From Citrobacter freundii (GTDB lineage Bacteria > Bacteroidota > Bacteroidia > Chitinophagales > Chitinophagaceae), in contig QFQQ01000020.1 in the NCBI GenBank assembly GCA_003243445.1, positions 31,122 through 95,121 on the forward strand: 64,000 nucleotides of DNA, read 5' to 3'. Shown here piece after piece: positions 53,567 through 61,442 of this stretch (position 1 is its first letter; each line of letters opens with the position of its first letter). The notes under the pieces were generated by a model. That model saw nothing but the letters and a program-made list of their open reading frames with translations, did not search any database and was not told where the DNA came from. A program made the translations under genes and the position numbers.

Positions 53567-55356
53567 AAGCTATACTTTCCGTCTCCGATCACTTTATCAG
53601 CAATTCTTCTGCGCGATTCCTTTGTATTAAAAGGTTCTGCTTTTGTAAACCGTTTCAATCCCATCAGGATCATTCTTTGTTCATCACCCTCCGAGAAAGA
53701 ATTAATGGCATCTTTACCGGCTTTGTTTATCCTGTCAGCAGCATCAAAAAGATAGGTCCGCATAATGTCCTGTTGCAAGGAAGTGGCAGCTTCACCGCGC
53801 TGATCAGTCAACTTCATTACACGCAGCAGCACGCTTTCTGCGTTGAAGGTTTCGATGGCCATATCCGCCAGGTTCATGAGTATTTCCTGTTCGCCTTCAA
53901 TCTTCATCATCAGTTTTTGCACGGCAGCGCCTGCTGTCATCAGAAGAGCTTTCTTCAGATTGGCAACAAGTTTCTTTTCTTTGGCAAAAGGCTGTTCATC
54001 TTCTGCACCGAAATCAGGGATGCTCATTAGTTCTTTTTGTACAGCAAATGCAGGGGCCATCAGATCCAGTTTGCCGCCCATTGCTCTTTTCAGCGTCATG
54101 TCGAGAATAAGCAGGCGATTGATCTCGTTGGTTCCTTCAAAGATGCGGTTGATCCGGCTGTCACGGTAAGCCCGGGAAATATTGTATTCCGCACTGAAGC
54201 CGTTGCCGCCATGGATCTGCACGCCTTCATCCACCACATAGTTCAATGCTTCGCTGCCTGCTACTTTCAGCATCGCACATTCGATCGCATATTCCTCAGC
54301 AGCGCCAAGCAATGCTTCATTGAAAGGCTTGCCCGAGTCTGTCAGCTCTTTCTCTTTCTCGGCAATCCATTCTGCAGTACGGTACAATGCAGATTCGGCT
54401 ACGTAGATCCTGATGGCCATTTCTGCAAGCTTGTGTTTGATCGCTCCGAAGTTGGCGATCGGTTGTTTGAACTGTTCTCTTGTTTTTGCATACTGAACAG
54501 TTTCGCTCATTGATTTTCTTGCTGCACCAACTGTTGCTGCGCAAAGTTTCAGGCGACCGATATTCAGGATGTTAAACGCGATCTTATGTCCTTTACCTAT
54601 TTCACCCAATACATTTTCAACAGGAATTTTTGCATCCTGGAAATACAGTTGCACTGTAGAAGAACCCTTGATGCCCATCTTATGCTCTTCCGGTCCCTGT
54701 GTAAATCCTTCCATTCCTCTTTCCACGATAAACCCGGTGAATTTATCGCCATCCACTTTTGCAAACACGGTATATACCTGGGCAAAACCGCCATTCGTGA
54801 TCCAGCATTTCTGCCCGTTCAGCAGATAATACTTTCCGTCATCGCTTAACCTAGCGGTTGTTTTGGCGCTTAACGCGTCGCTGCCGCTGTTCGGCTCTGT
54901 AAGACCATAGGCACCTGCCCATTCTCCTGTTATAAGCTTAGGAATGTATTTCGCTTTTTGCTCGGGTGTTCCAAAATAAAGGATCGGCAAAGTGCCGATG
55001 CCAGTATGCGCGGCAACTGCCACCGAAAAGGAATGACCCGCACCGAGATATTCATTGATAATAGTGGAAGTAACAAAGTCTTTTCCCAGACCACCATACT
55101 CTTCCGGAAAAGCGGTGGCGAGCAGACCCTGGTCACCAGCTTTTGTAACGAGCGATTTCATCAGTCCCGGCTCAAGACTATCGATCCGTTCTAAATTCGG
55201 AAATACTTCTAAATCCAAAAACTGATCGCACATATCGCGGATCATTTTTTGTTCTTCAGAAAATTCTTCCGGAATAAACGTATCAAACGGAGAGGATTCT
55301 TTAATCAGCCATTCACCTCCCTTCAGCACATTTTTGGCATCAGCGACAGTACTCAT
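53563..55356 (-). CDS. Acyl-CoA dehydrogenase, long form
   Basis: FAD-dependent first step of fatty acid beta-oxidation: acyl-CoA to trans-2-enoyl-CoA. The 597 residues include the usual core (about 30-420) and a C-terminal extension of about 175 residues like that of very-long-chain enzymes. Motifs: YGLTEPNSGSDA (150-161), KCWITNGG, and YRDSRINRIFEGTNEI, with E407 the likely catalytic base. A MarR gene lies 133 bp upstream in the same direction and may control it. Start ATG at 55356. Confidence 0.94.
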   Translation of the reverse strand: MSTVADAKNVLKGGEWLIKESSPFDTFIPEEFSEEQKMIRDMCDQFLDLEVFPNLERIDSLEPGLMKSLVTKAGDQGLLATAFPEEYGGLGKDFVTSTIINEYLGAGHSFSVAVAAHTGIGTLPILYFGTPEQKAKYIPKLITGEWAGAYGLTEPNSGSDALSAKTTARLSDDGKYYLLNGQKCWITNGGFAQVYTVFAKVDGDKFTGFIVERGMEGFTQGPEEHKMGIKGSSTVQLYFQDAKIPVENVLGEIGKGHKIAFNILNIGRLKLCAATVGAARKSMSETVQYAKTREQFKQPIANFGAIKHKLAEMAIRIYVAESALYRTAEWIAEKEKELTDSGKPFNEALLGAAEEYAIECAMLKVAGSEALNYVVDEGVQIHGGNGFSAEYNISRAYRDSRINRIFEGTNEINRLLILDMTLKRAMGGKLDLMAPAFAVQKELMSIPDFGAEDEQPFAKEKKLVANLKKALLMTAGAAVQKLMMKIEGEQEILMNLADMAIETFNAESVLLRVMKLTDQRGEAATSLQQDIMRTYLFDAADRINKAGKDAINSFSEGDEQRMILMGLKRFTKAEPFNTKESRRRIADKVIGDGKYSF

Positions 55357-55362
55357 GGTTAT

Positions 55363-55470
55363 AAAGTTTTAAGGTTTAAGAGTTTTACAGTCAGGCGATA
55401 TTGTTAAAGGTTCACCGGCTTTGCTGAGTAATAAAAACTATTAAACATTAAAACTTTAAAACCTTTGAAC
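55363..55470. repeat. AT-rich inverted repeat, AAAGTTTTAAGGTTT words
   Basis: AAAGTTTTAAGGTTTAAGAG at 55363 and TTAAAACTTTAAAACCTTTG at 55449 are built from the same words in opposite direction. The match is imperfect. Similar words stand at 7587-7610 and 58015-58050. This is a weaker member of the paired-word elements. Confidence 0.5.
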
Positions 55471-55488
55471 TACCGTCCCCGCAATTTC

Positions 55489-55929
55489 CTATTTGAGGTT
55501 ATCGTACACAATTTGCAGAACTTCTTTACAGACATCTATCTTTTCCGCCGGCACCGTTTTCAACGCTTCATTCAATGTTTCATCCGCAATCTGCATTGTT
55601 TCTTCTTCGAGCTTTTGCGCCTGTTTGGTCAGATAGATCATGTTGATACGCCGATCATGTTCAGACGGAACACGCTTCACCAGGTTTAATTTTTCCAGGT
55701 TATCGACAAGCCTTGTAATGCTGGGTTTATCACGGAATGTGGCATTACAAAGTTGTTGCTGACTTCTGCCATCTTCTTTCCACAAATGATACAACACACT
55801 CCATTGTTCTATAGTTATATTCAGACCGGCAGAATTGAATTTCTTCTGCAAACGGCGTGCTATAGCAGTAGAAGCTTTGCCCGTAATAAAGCTGTAGAGT
55901 TCTCCTTTTTTAAAATGGTTGTTTGGCAT
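55489..55929 (-). CDS. MarR-family transcriptional regulator
   Basis: A 146-residue winged-helix regulator. Helix-turn-helix around EQWSVLYHLWKEDGRSQQQL and PSITRLVDNLEKLNLVKR, wing with PSEHDRRINMIYLT, and long helices at both ends for dimer formation. I chose the ATG at 55929 (MPNNHFKKGELYSF), because the longer frame starting at 55953 would put its first codons inside the promoter box. A perfect palindrome lies directly in front and is probably its own operator. It may also control the acyl-CoA dehydrogenase gene downstream. Confidence 0.9.
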   Translation of the reverse strand: MPNNHFKKGELYSFITGKASTAIARRLQKKFNSAGLNITIEQWSVLYHLWKEDGRSQQQLCNATFRDKPSITRLVDNLEKLNLVKRVPSEHDRRINMIYLTKQAQKLEEETMQIADETLNEALKTVPAEKIDVCKEVLQIVYDNLK

Positions 55930-55949
55930 ATAGTTGTTTGTGCAACTAT
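55930..55949. promoter_or_regulatory. Probable MarR operator
   Basis: ATAGTTG - 6 bp - CAACTAT, a perfect palindrome of 20 bp with the TTGC/GCAA style half-sites seen in MarR targets. It lies between the start codon and the -7 box of marR, so binding would block its own transcription. It lies about 60 bp before the divergent hydrolase gene. Confidence 0.65.
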
Positions 55950-55950
55950 C

Positions 55951-55958
55951 CAAAAATA
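55951..55958 (-). promoter_or_regulatory. -7 box of marR
   Basis: TATTTTTG on the minus strand fits TAnnTTTG; the operator palindrome follows directly. Confidence 0.55.
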
Positions 55959-56008
55959 ATATTAAATTTGAATTATTGCAATTAAATTTTCAAGCCTTCA
56001 GCGGCTAT

Positions 56009-56812
56009 ATGCGTCGTCAACTGCTATCATATAAGGATTCCGTGATCTGCTATTACCGGTTTGGCAAAGGCCCGATACCTGTGATCTGTTTTCATGGCTA
56101 CGGAGAAAACGCCAGATCTTTTGAGTTCCTTGGGAATGGTCTTGGCTCTCAGTACACTTTTCACGCCATTGATCTTCCTTATCACGGGGAAACAGTCTGG
56201 AAGCAGGGGCTTAAGTTCAGCCTGAACGATCTCTGGCAGATCCTGTCTCGTTTACCTCTGGACCAGGATAGCAAGCCTGTTCTTCTTGGTTTTAGCCTTG
56301 GTGGTCGCGTTGCCTTGAGCCTATATGAGTCGCGGCCCGCTGTTTTTCGTAAGATCGTATTGTTGGCGCCTGATGGCCTGGTGATCAATCCTTGGTATTG
56401 GCTATCCACCCAAACCTTTATCGGCAACCGGTTATTCCGGTTTACAATGAAAAATCCTGGCTGGTTCTTTTTATTCTTAAAAGGAATGAACAGGGCCGGC
56501 CGCGTAAACGCCAGTGTATATAAGTTTGTAAATGCTTACATTGAAGATCCTGCGTTGAGAATATCCTTATATCAGCGATGGACCGTGCTTCGTAAGCTGA
56601 AGCCTGGTCTTGCCCATATCAAATCACTTATCCGTGAATACAAGACGCCCGTAAGGTTGATATATGGCAAATATGACAGGATCATTCTTTCATCTAGAGG
56701 AGAGAAATTCAGAAATGGGATTGCGGAATACTGCGATATCGAAATCCTCAATGCAGGCCACCAGGTTTTGCAATCGAAATACCTCCCTGCAATTGAGACG
56801 GCATTGAAGTAA
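56009..56812 (+). CDS. Alpha/beta hydrolase
   Basis: A 267-residue hydrolase. It has CFHGYGENARSFEFLG near the oxyanion hole, the DLPYHGET strand, the nucleophile elbow LGFSLGGRVALSL (Ser about residue 99), Asp in YGKYDRII and His in NAGHQVLQSKYL. The substrate is unknown. The ATG at 56009 (MRRQLLSYKDSV) is used; the longer frame starts inside the divergent marR promoter. It diverges from marR, so it may be under MarR control. Confidence 0.85.
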   Translation: MRRQLLSYKDSVICYYRFGKGPIPVICFHGYGENARSFEFLGNGLGSQYTFHAIDLPYHGETVWKQGLKFSLNDLWQILSRLPLDQDSKPVLLGFSLGGRVALSLYESRPAVFRKIVLLAPDGLVINPWYWLSTQTFIGNRLFRFTMKNPGWFFLFLKGMNRAGRVNASVYKFVNAYIEDPALRISLYQRWTVLRKLKPGLAHIKSLIREYKTPVRLIYGKYDRIILSSRGEKFRNGIAEYCDIEILNAGHQVLQSKYLPAIETALK

Positions 56813-56836
56813 TTCATCCGATTGCCATCAACCTGT

Positions 56837-56844
56837 TATTTTTG
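56837..56844 (+). promoter_or_regulatory. -7 box of the glycosyltransferase gene
   Basis: TATTTTTG, followed by CACGG, fits TAnnTTTG and lies 20 bp before the ATG at 56865. Confidence 0.5.
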
Positions 56845-56864
56845 CACGGATAATTCTACTGTTA

Positions 56865-57986
56865 ATGATAATACTGCTGTTGATAATTGCCGTTCTTCTA
56901 TTCTTATATGCAGTATTACTTATTTTTTACTGGCGAAGCTGGAAAGCTATTCCCATTTTCTCCGCAAAAGGAAAGGTCGCTTCAATAAAGATCTCCGTGA
57001 TCATCGCTGCAAGAAATGAAGAGAAAAATATCACGGACCTTCTGCACAGTTTGCAGCAACAAACATATCCATCAGAGCTGTTTGAAATTATACTGGTCGA
57101 TGATCACTCAACAGACGCAACAGTGCGCGTGGCGCGACTTTATGATAATGTAAGAATCCTATCCCTGGAAGGCGGTGACAGCATCAACTCACATAAGAAA
57201 AAAGCGATCGGGCTTGGCATTTCGGCCGCAACAGGTGACCTGATCGTTACCACAGATGCCGATTGCGTTCCTCCTCCGGCCTGGCTTGAAACAATTGCAG
57301 CATTCAAGCAAGAAACAAATGCGGTATTTATTGCGGCGCCTGTAAGTTTTTTCTGCGATGCATCTCTATTGCAAACATTCCAGGCGATGGATTTTATGGT
57401 GTTGCAGGGCATTACCGGTGCCGCGGTTTTCCGCAGACATCTTGCAATGAGCAATGGCGCAAATCTTGCCTATGAGAGAAAGGTGTTCTATGAAGTAAAT
57501 GGTTTTAAAGATATCGATCATATCGCCTCAGGTGATGATATGCTGCTGATGCATAAGATAGCGACAAAGTATCCGGCAAGGATACATTATCTCAAATCAA
57601 CCGCGGCGATCGTTCCCACTTCTCCCATGATCACCTGGAAAGCATTTCTCAATCAGCGGATCCGTTGGGCGAGTAAGGCTACGCAATACAATGACCGCAG
57701 GATATTTCCGGTGCTGTTGCTTGTATATCTTGTCAACTTATCGTTTCCTGTGTTGCTTATTGCCGGATGCTGGAATGTGCATTTCCTTCTTTATTCGATC
57801 TTTTTTCTATTGATCAAAACGATTGTTGAATTGCCTTTGTTCGCAAACCTTGCGGGCTTCTTCAATAAACATTGGATGATCCGGTTGTTTCCCTTATTTC
57901 AACCATTGCATATCTGTTACACGCTTATCTCCGGCTTTCTCGGGCAATTTGGCAGCTATGAATGGAAAGGCAGAAAGGTGAAGTAG
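56865..57986 (+). CDS. Membrane glycosyltransferase family 2
   Basis: A 373-residue GT2 protein with one N-terminal helix (about residues 2-22) and about three at the end (280-345). The GT-A core starts KISVIIAARNEEKNI, with VDDHSTDATV, the metal site TTDADCVPP (about residue 130), GDDMLLMHKIA and the QxxRW-type motif LNQRIRWASKATQY. This is the processive-type layout of GT2 enzymes such as hyaluronan or chitin synthase relatives. It probably makes a lipid-linked or surface glycan. Sugar unknown. Confidence 0.9.
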   Translation: MIILLLIIAVLLFLYAVLLIFYWRSWKAIPIFSAKGKVASIKISVIIAARNEEKNITDLLHSLQQQTYPSELFEIILVDDHSTDATVRVARLYDNVRILSLEGGDSINSHKKKAIGLGISAATGDLIVTTDADCVPPPAWLETIAAFKQETNAVFIAAPVSFFCDASLLQTFQAMDFMVLQGITGAAVFRRHLAMSNGANLAYERKVFYEVNGFKDIDHIASGDDMLLMHKIATKYPARIHYLKSTAAIVPTSPMITWKAFLNQRIRWASKATQYNDRRIFPVLLLVYLVNLSFPVLLIAGCWNVHFLLYSIFFLLIKTIVELPLFANLAGFFNKHWMIRLFPLFQPLHICYTLISGFLGQFGSYEWKGRKVK

Positions 57987-58067
57987 TCAGTTCTTTTTCA
58001 TCAATCATTACTGAAACTTTTAAACCTTTAGATCCTTAATCTTTAAACTTATTAATATCTTGCCGGT

Positions 58068-58295
58068 ATGAGCAATGATCAATCTTTTCAATCTGCCGCC
58101 TGGCGAAGACTTCGCCGGAACAAGGGGGCATTGTTTGGATTGCTTATCATTGTGATTGCCGTGCTTGTTGCTGTATTTGCATACTTCATCGCTCCTGATC
58201 CATCTCCTTTTGCAAACAGGATCATACTGGAAATAGGTGGCAATAAACCCGGTTATAAACAGGATTTTTTATTGGTAAAAAAGAAAAGCCGGTAA
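58068..58295 (+). CDS. ABC transporter permease (DppC/OppC type), first part before a frame break
   Basis: 75 codons giving the usual start of the Bacteroidota DppC/OppC-type permease: SAAWRRLRRNKGALFGLL, first membrane helix at about residues 20-42, then APDPSPFANRIILEIGG. The frame stops at 58293-58295. The missing rest of the protein continues at once in the -1 frame, where the next ATG overlaps this stop (TAATG). A slippery A-AAA-AAG heptamer lies in frame at 58277-58283. Read through a -1 shift there, the two parts give one protein of 361 residues, the usual length. Confidence 0.7.
   Translation: MSNDQSFQSAAWRRLRRNKGALFGLLIIVIAVLVAVFAYFIAPDPSPFANRIILEIGGNKPGYKQDFLLVKKKSR
58277..58283 (+). 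promoter_or_regulatory. Possible -1 frameshift site A-AAA-AAG
   Basis: The reading frame of the first permease part reads GTA AAA AAG here, so the heptamer A AAA AAG is in the phase used by the dnaX frameshift. After a -1 slip the next codons are GAA AAG CCG GTA ATG, joining the second part. A weak stem AGCCG (58287-58291) with CGGCT (58316-58320) lies after it. A plain one-base indel in the A-run would look the same. Confidence 0.45.
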
Positions 58296-59152
58296 TGCCT
58301 TCTTCTTTTTTTGAGCGGCTATTGAATGGAAAAGAAGATCCGTATTATTATGTTCCCATTGTCTCGCACAGGCAACAGGGAGATAGCGTCATTGTTCAAA
58401 AATTTATTGATGAAGGTTTAAGTGAACGACAGGCGTATAATGTCAATCAACTTTCGTCATCTCCGGTCAAGTCACAAAGGTTTGTTCTTGGAACAGATAA
58501 ATTCGGCCGCGATATTTTCAGCCGCCTGTTAGTTGGCACAAGGGTCAGCCTGAGCGTTGGACTGATCACGGTGATCATTTCCCTATCGATAGGTTTGATC
58601 CTTGGTTCGCTTGCCGGCTATTTCAGAGGCAAGACTGATGAAGCGATCATGTGGTTCATCAATGTGCTTTGGAGTATTCCTACATTGTTGCTGGTTTTTG
58701 CAATCACGCTGGCATTGGGAAAAGGTTTCTGGCAGATCTTTATCGCGATCGGTTTGACAATGTGGGTGAACGTCGCGCGTCTCGTCCGCGGCCAGGTACT
58801 TGCCGTACGCGAACTGGAATATGTGGAGGCAACGAGAGCATTGGGCTATTCCCATATCCGTGCGATCGTGCGTCATATCTGGCCAAATATAATGGGGCCG
58901 GTAATGGTGATCGCTGCGGCAAACTTTGCTTCTGCCATTGTGATCGAAGCCGGATTGAGCTTCCTGGGAATAGGAGTACAGGCTCCGCAACCAAGCTGGG
59001 GTTTGATGATCAAGGAAAACTATAACTTCATCATTACTCAGAATCCCACACTTGCACTCGCCCCAGGATTTGCGATCATGCTATTGGTACTTGCCTTTAA
59101 CATGCTCGGCAACGGGCTTCGGGACGCACTCAATGTACGGGGGAAGATCTAA
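58295..59152 (+). CDS. ABC transporter permease (DppC/OppC type), second part
   Basis: 285 codons carrying the body of the permease: LGTDKFGRDIFSRLLVGTRV, five more membrane helices, and the EAA loop with the ATPase contact (EYVEATRALGYSHIRAIVRHI). It ends WGLMIKENYNFI and NMLGNGLRDALNVRG. In transporters of dipeptides or oligopeptides this subunit pairs with a DppB-type permease and two ATPases, none of which is in the window. Alone it would begin MPSSFFERLLNG, after the usual first helix, so it is probably made as a fusion with the part before or by re-start at TAATG. It overlaps the convergent polymerase gene by 4 bp. Confidence 0.85.
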   Translation: MPSSFFERLLNGKEDPYYYVPIVSHRQQGDSVIVQKFIDEGLSERQAYNVNQLSSSPVKSQRFVLGTDKFGRDIFSRLLVGTRVSLSVGLITVIISLSIGLILGSLAGYFRGKTDEAIMWFINVLWSIPTLLLVFAITLALGKGFWQIFIAIGLTMWVNVARLVRGQVLAVRELEYVEATRALGYSHIRAIVRHIWPNIMGPVMVIAAANFASAIVIEAGLSFLGIGVQAPQPSWGLMIKENYNFIITQNPTLALAPGFAIMLLVLAFNMLGNGLRDALNVRGKI

Positions 59153-60588
59153 TTCACCGGCTCCGCTTTCTCGATCTTGCTTACCTGAACATCTATTGCT
59201 GCAAGCGCGGCAATACAAAGAAAGAACAGGCTTCCAATCTTATCTGTTTCCACAAGATCACTCAGGAAATTAAGCATGAGTATCATGGAAAAGATCACAC
59301 CAGTAATGATGCCCGCTGTTTTATAGAAAAGATCTGTTACCCGGTGAAATATATGCTGTGCATAATACATCACGCCTGTAATAAGTATTCCAAATAAAAT
59401 AAGCGCCGGGATTCCCTGCTCTGCAGCGGTTAATAAGAAGTAATTGTGTACTGTGGATCTCTCGGGGTTATCGCTTACCCATGTCCTGTAAGCCGGAACG
59501 GTATATGGCTTATACGTTTCATAAAAAGTACCCGGACCAAAACCAACAATGGGCTGGTCGGCTGTCATTCTCACGCCGGCGATCCAACGATAGAATCTCT
59601 CTGCGGCGGACATATCTGTCAGTTCGTAGGTGGCGACGAGGTGTTCGCGAAGATCCTCATGAAAGATTGTTGTTCGCTGATCCGGAGCGAAGTCAAGATA
59701 TTTATCGTTGTGAATCAGCCAGGTTAATGTAATTGTTATCAGCACAATCGTAATCAGCAAAACGCCGATCACGATCCGCCTTTTTATCAGGTGGTAAACA
59801 ATTATTCCAACCACCAATGCCAGCCATGCACCCCGGGCATAGGTAACGAATAAAGCAACGACTGAGATGATCAACGCGCAGATAATCCATCGCTTGATAT
59901 TGATAGGAGAGGAAAGCTTCCAGCAGGCAAACCATACAGGCAATGTGCAAACGAGCAATGACGAATAATTGACGTGATTGCGAAAAAACGGCTGAACAAC
60001 ATCGCTTACACTTGCAAAGCTGAATGATTCAGATGCATGGCGGGCAAAAATGACCAAGCTTACTACCAGCATGGACACTGCCAGTATAATTCCCGTTGTT
60101 TTGAGCGTGTCTTTATTCTTCCAAACCAATAATGCACCGATAACAAACGCACCGATATACCAACCTTTTGCCAATAAATATTTTATGGACAAAAGCGGAT
60201 GAGCAGAGAACAACGCTGCAATGACAGACCAGCAAAGTAGTGAGAGTAAACACAGCAATAACGGATGGGAAAATAGCCGAATCAAACTTTTTCCATTTTG
60301 TGCGGCATAAAGTAAAGAAAGCACACTTACAAGCAACATCAGCATTTCATCAGGAAGATCTGTGCCCAATGTTTCTGAAAACTGGAATTCTGTGGAGAAC
60401 GGAATGCTTGCAATCAGTAAGCCAAATGCAAATGATAAAGACCGCCAGCCCGAAAGAAATATTAATACAGCGAAAGGTATCGCCAGTAAGTAATATTTCT
60501 CAGTATAGATCGCAACGCCCAGGATCAGCAGGAAAAATACTGACGCGAAGAAAAAGATACTGTTATTATATTTCAGTGCAGGTTTCAC
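59149..60588 (-). CDS. O-antigen polymerase/ligase-like membrane protein
   Basis: A 479-residue membrane protein with about twelve hydrophobic helices and a long loop near residues 330-390. The loop holds the Wzy_C signature (AAERFYRWIAGVRMTADQPI, VGFGPGTFYETYKPYT, STVHNYFLLTAAEQG). It probably polymerises or attaches surface glycan at the periplasmic face of the inner membrane. The start codon is GTG, overlapping the stop of the Wzz-like gene by 4 bp (GTGA). Last gene of the asnC-wzx-wzz-wzy operon. Confidence 0.88.
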   Translation of the reverse strand: MKPALKYNNSIFFFASVFFLLILGVAIYTEKYYLLAIPFAVLIFLSGWRSLSFAFGLLIASIPFSTEFQFSETLGTDLPDEMLMLLVSVLSLLYAAQNGKSLIRLFSHPLLLCLLSLLCWSVIAALFSAHPLLSIKYLLAKGWYIGAFVIGALLVWKNKDTLKTTGIILAVSMLVVSLVIFARHASESFSFASVSDVVQPFFRNHVNYSSLLVCTLPVWFACWKLSSPINIKRWIICALIISVVALFVTYARGAWLALVVGIIVYHLIKRRIVIGVLLITIVLITITLTWLIHNDKYLDFAPDQRTTIFHEDLREHLVATYELTDMSAAERFYRWIAGVRMTADQPIVGFGPGTFYETYKPYTVPAYRTWVSDNPERSTVHNYFLLTAAEQGIPALILFGILITGVMYYAQHIFHRVTDLFYKTAGIITGVIFSMILMLNFLSDLVETDKIGSLFFLCIAALAAIDVQVSKIEKAEPVN

Positions 60589-61442
60589 TTACCTGCTTTT
60601 TTTCCTTTATCCAATAAAACTGCGAGCCATAATGCAAAGAGCAGGCTGGCAATAGCCGTTGAGATCAGTATTACTGCAATCTTTGGAGAAGCAGGTTTGT
60701 CCGAAATACGTGCGGGTTCTACAATATGAAAAGCTGGTCTTTCCAGGTTTGCCGCCAGTTGATACTCGGCCAGTAGACGTTTGTATAGCGCTGTTTGATT
60801 CTCTATTTCATTTGCCTCTTCGATCAAACTGGTATCAATTTTAACAAATGGCATTTTTGATATCGTTCTGTCGGCTATCTGCTTTTCAATTCCATCTAAT
60901 AAAAGTTTGTTGTTCCTGTTAAGAATATGCTGATGAATGAGGGCAAGTTGATCCATGAGCATATTGGCCACCTGGGGTGCAAGAAATCTGTCTGTGAATA
61001 ATAGTCGTATCTGAAGTTCTCCAAATGCGGTTTTTTGAATTTTCGTTTCTTCCTTTAATATGTGCGCGGCTTTTAACACAGCCATTTCAGAAGTATCCTT
61101 AATAGCGTAATGACCGGTGAGCTTGAATTTTCGTACGGCCGCTATATAGATCGTGTCCAACTGTCCTGTGCCGATGATCACATCAAGATCATTGTCCGTA
61201 CCGAGGCTGCTGTATAGTTCACGCGCCTCATGGCTGAAGAGGCTTGCTTTATCGATCAGCAGTGGGTTAGCAGGGATCGCTGTGGATGTTGCGAGATATT
61301 TGACAGGCAGAATAAAAACGATGGCCGTTGCTACGATCAGAGACGACAAAACAATAAGCAGGATCTGCTTTTTCCATCGGGCAAACAATTCAAATATATC
61401 AGGCATGTAGTCTTTATTGAGGTTTATTCCGGCTTCATCCAT
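60585..61442 (-). CDS. Wzz-like chain-length determinant protein
   Basis: A 285-residue protein of the Wzz/polysaccharide co-polymerase form: one helix at about residues 30-52, a periplasmic coiled-coil region (about 55-245) and a second helix at about 253-275. The second helix is preceded by PARISDKPASPKIAV, the Pro-rich motif of this family. No tyrosine kinase domain is attached. It sets polymer length together with the Wzy-like protein whose gene overlaps its stop. Its start overlaps the flippase gene by 19 bp. Confidence 0.85.
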   Translation of the reverse strand: MDEAGINLNKDYMPDIFELFARWKKQILLIVLSSLIVATAIVFILPVKYLATSTAIPANPLLIDKASLFSHEARELYSSLGTDNDLDVIIGTGQLDTIYIAAVRKFKLTGHYAIKDTSEMAVLKAAHILKEETKIQKTAFGELQIRLLFTDRFLAPQVANMLMDQLALIHQHILNRNNKLLLDGIEKQIADRTISKMPFVKIDTSLIEEANEIENQTALYKRLLAEYQLAANLERPAFHIVEPARISDKPASPKIAVILISTAIASLLFALWLAVLLDKGKKAGK

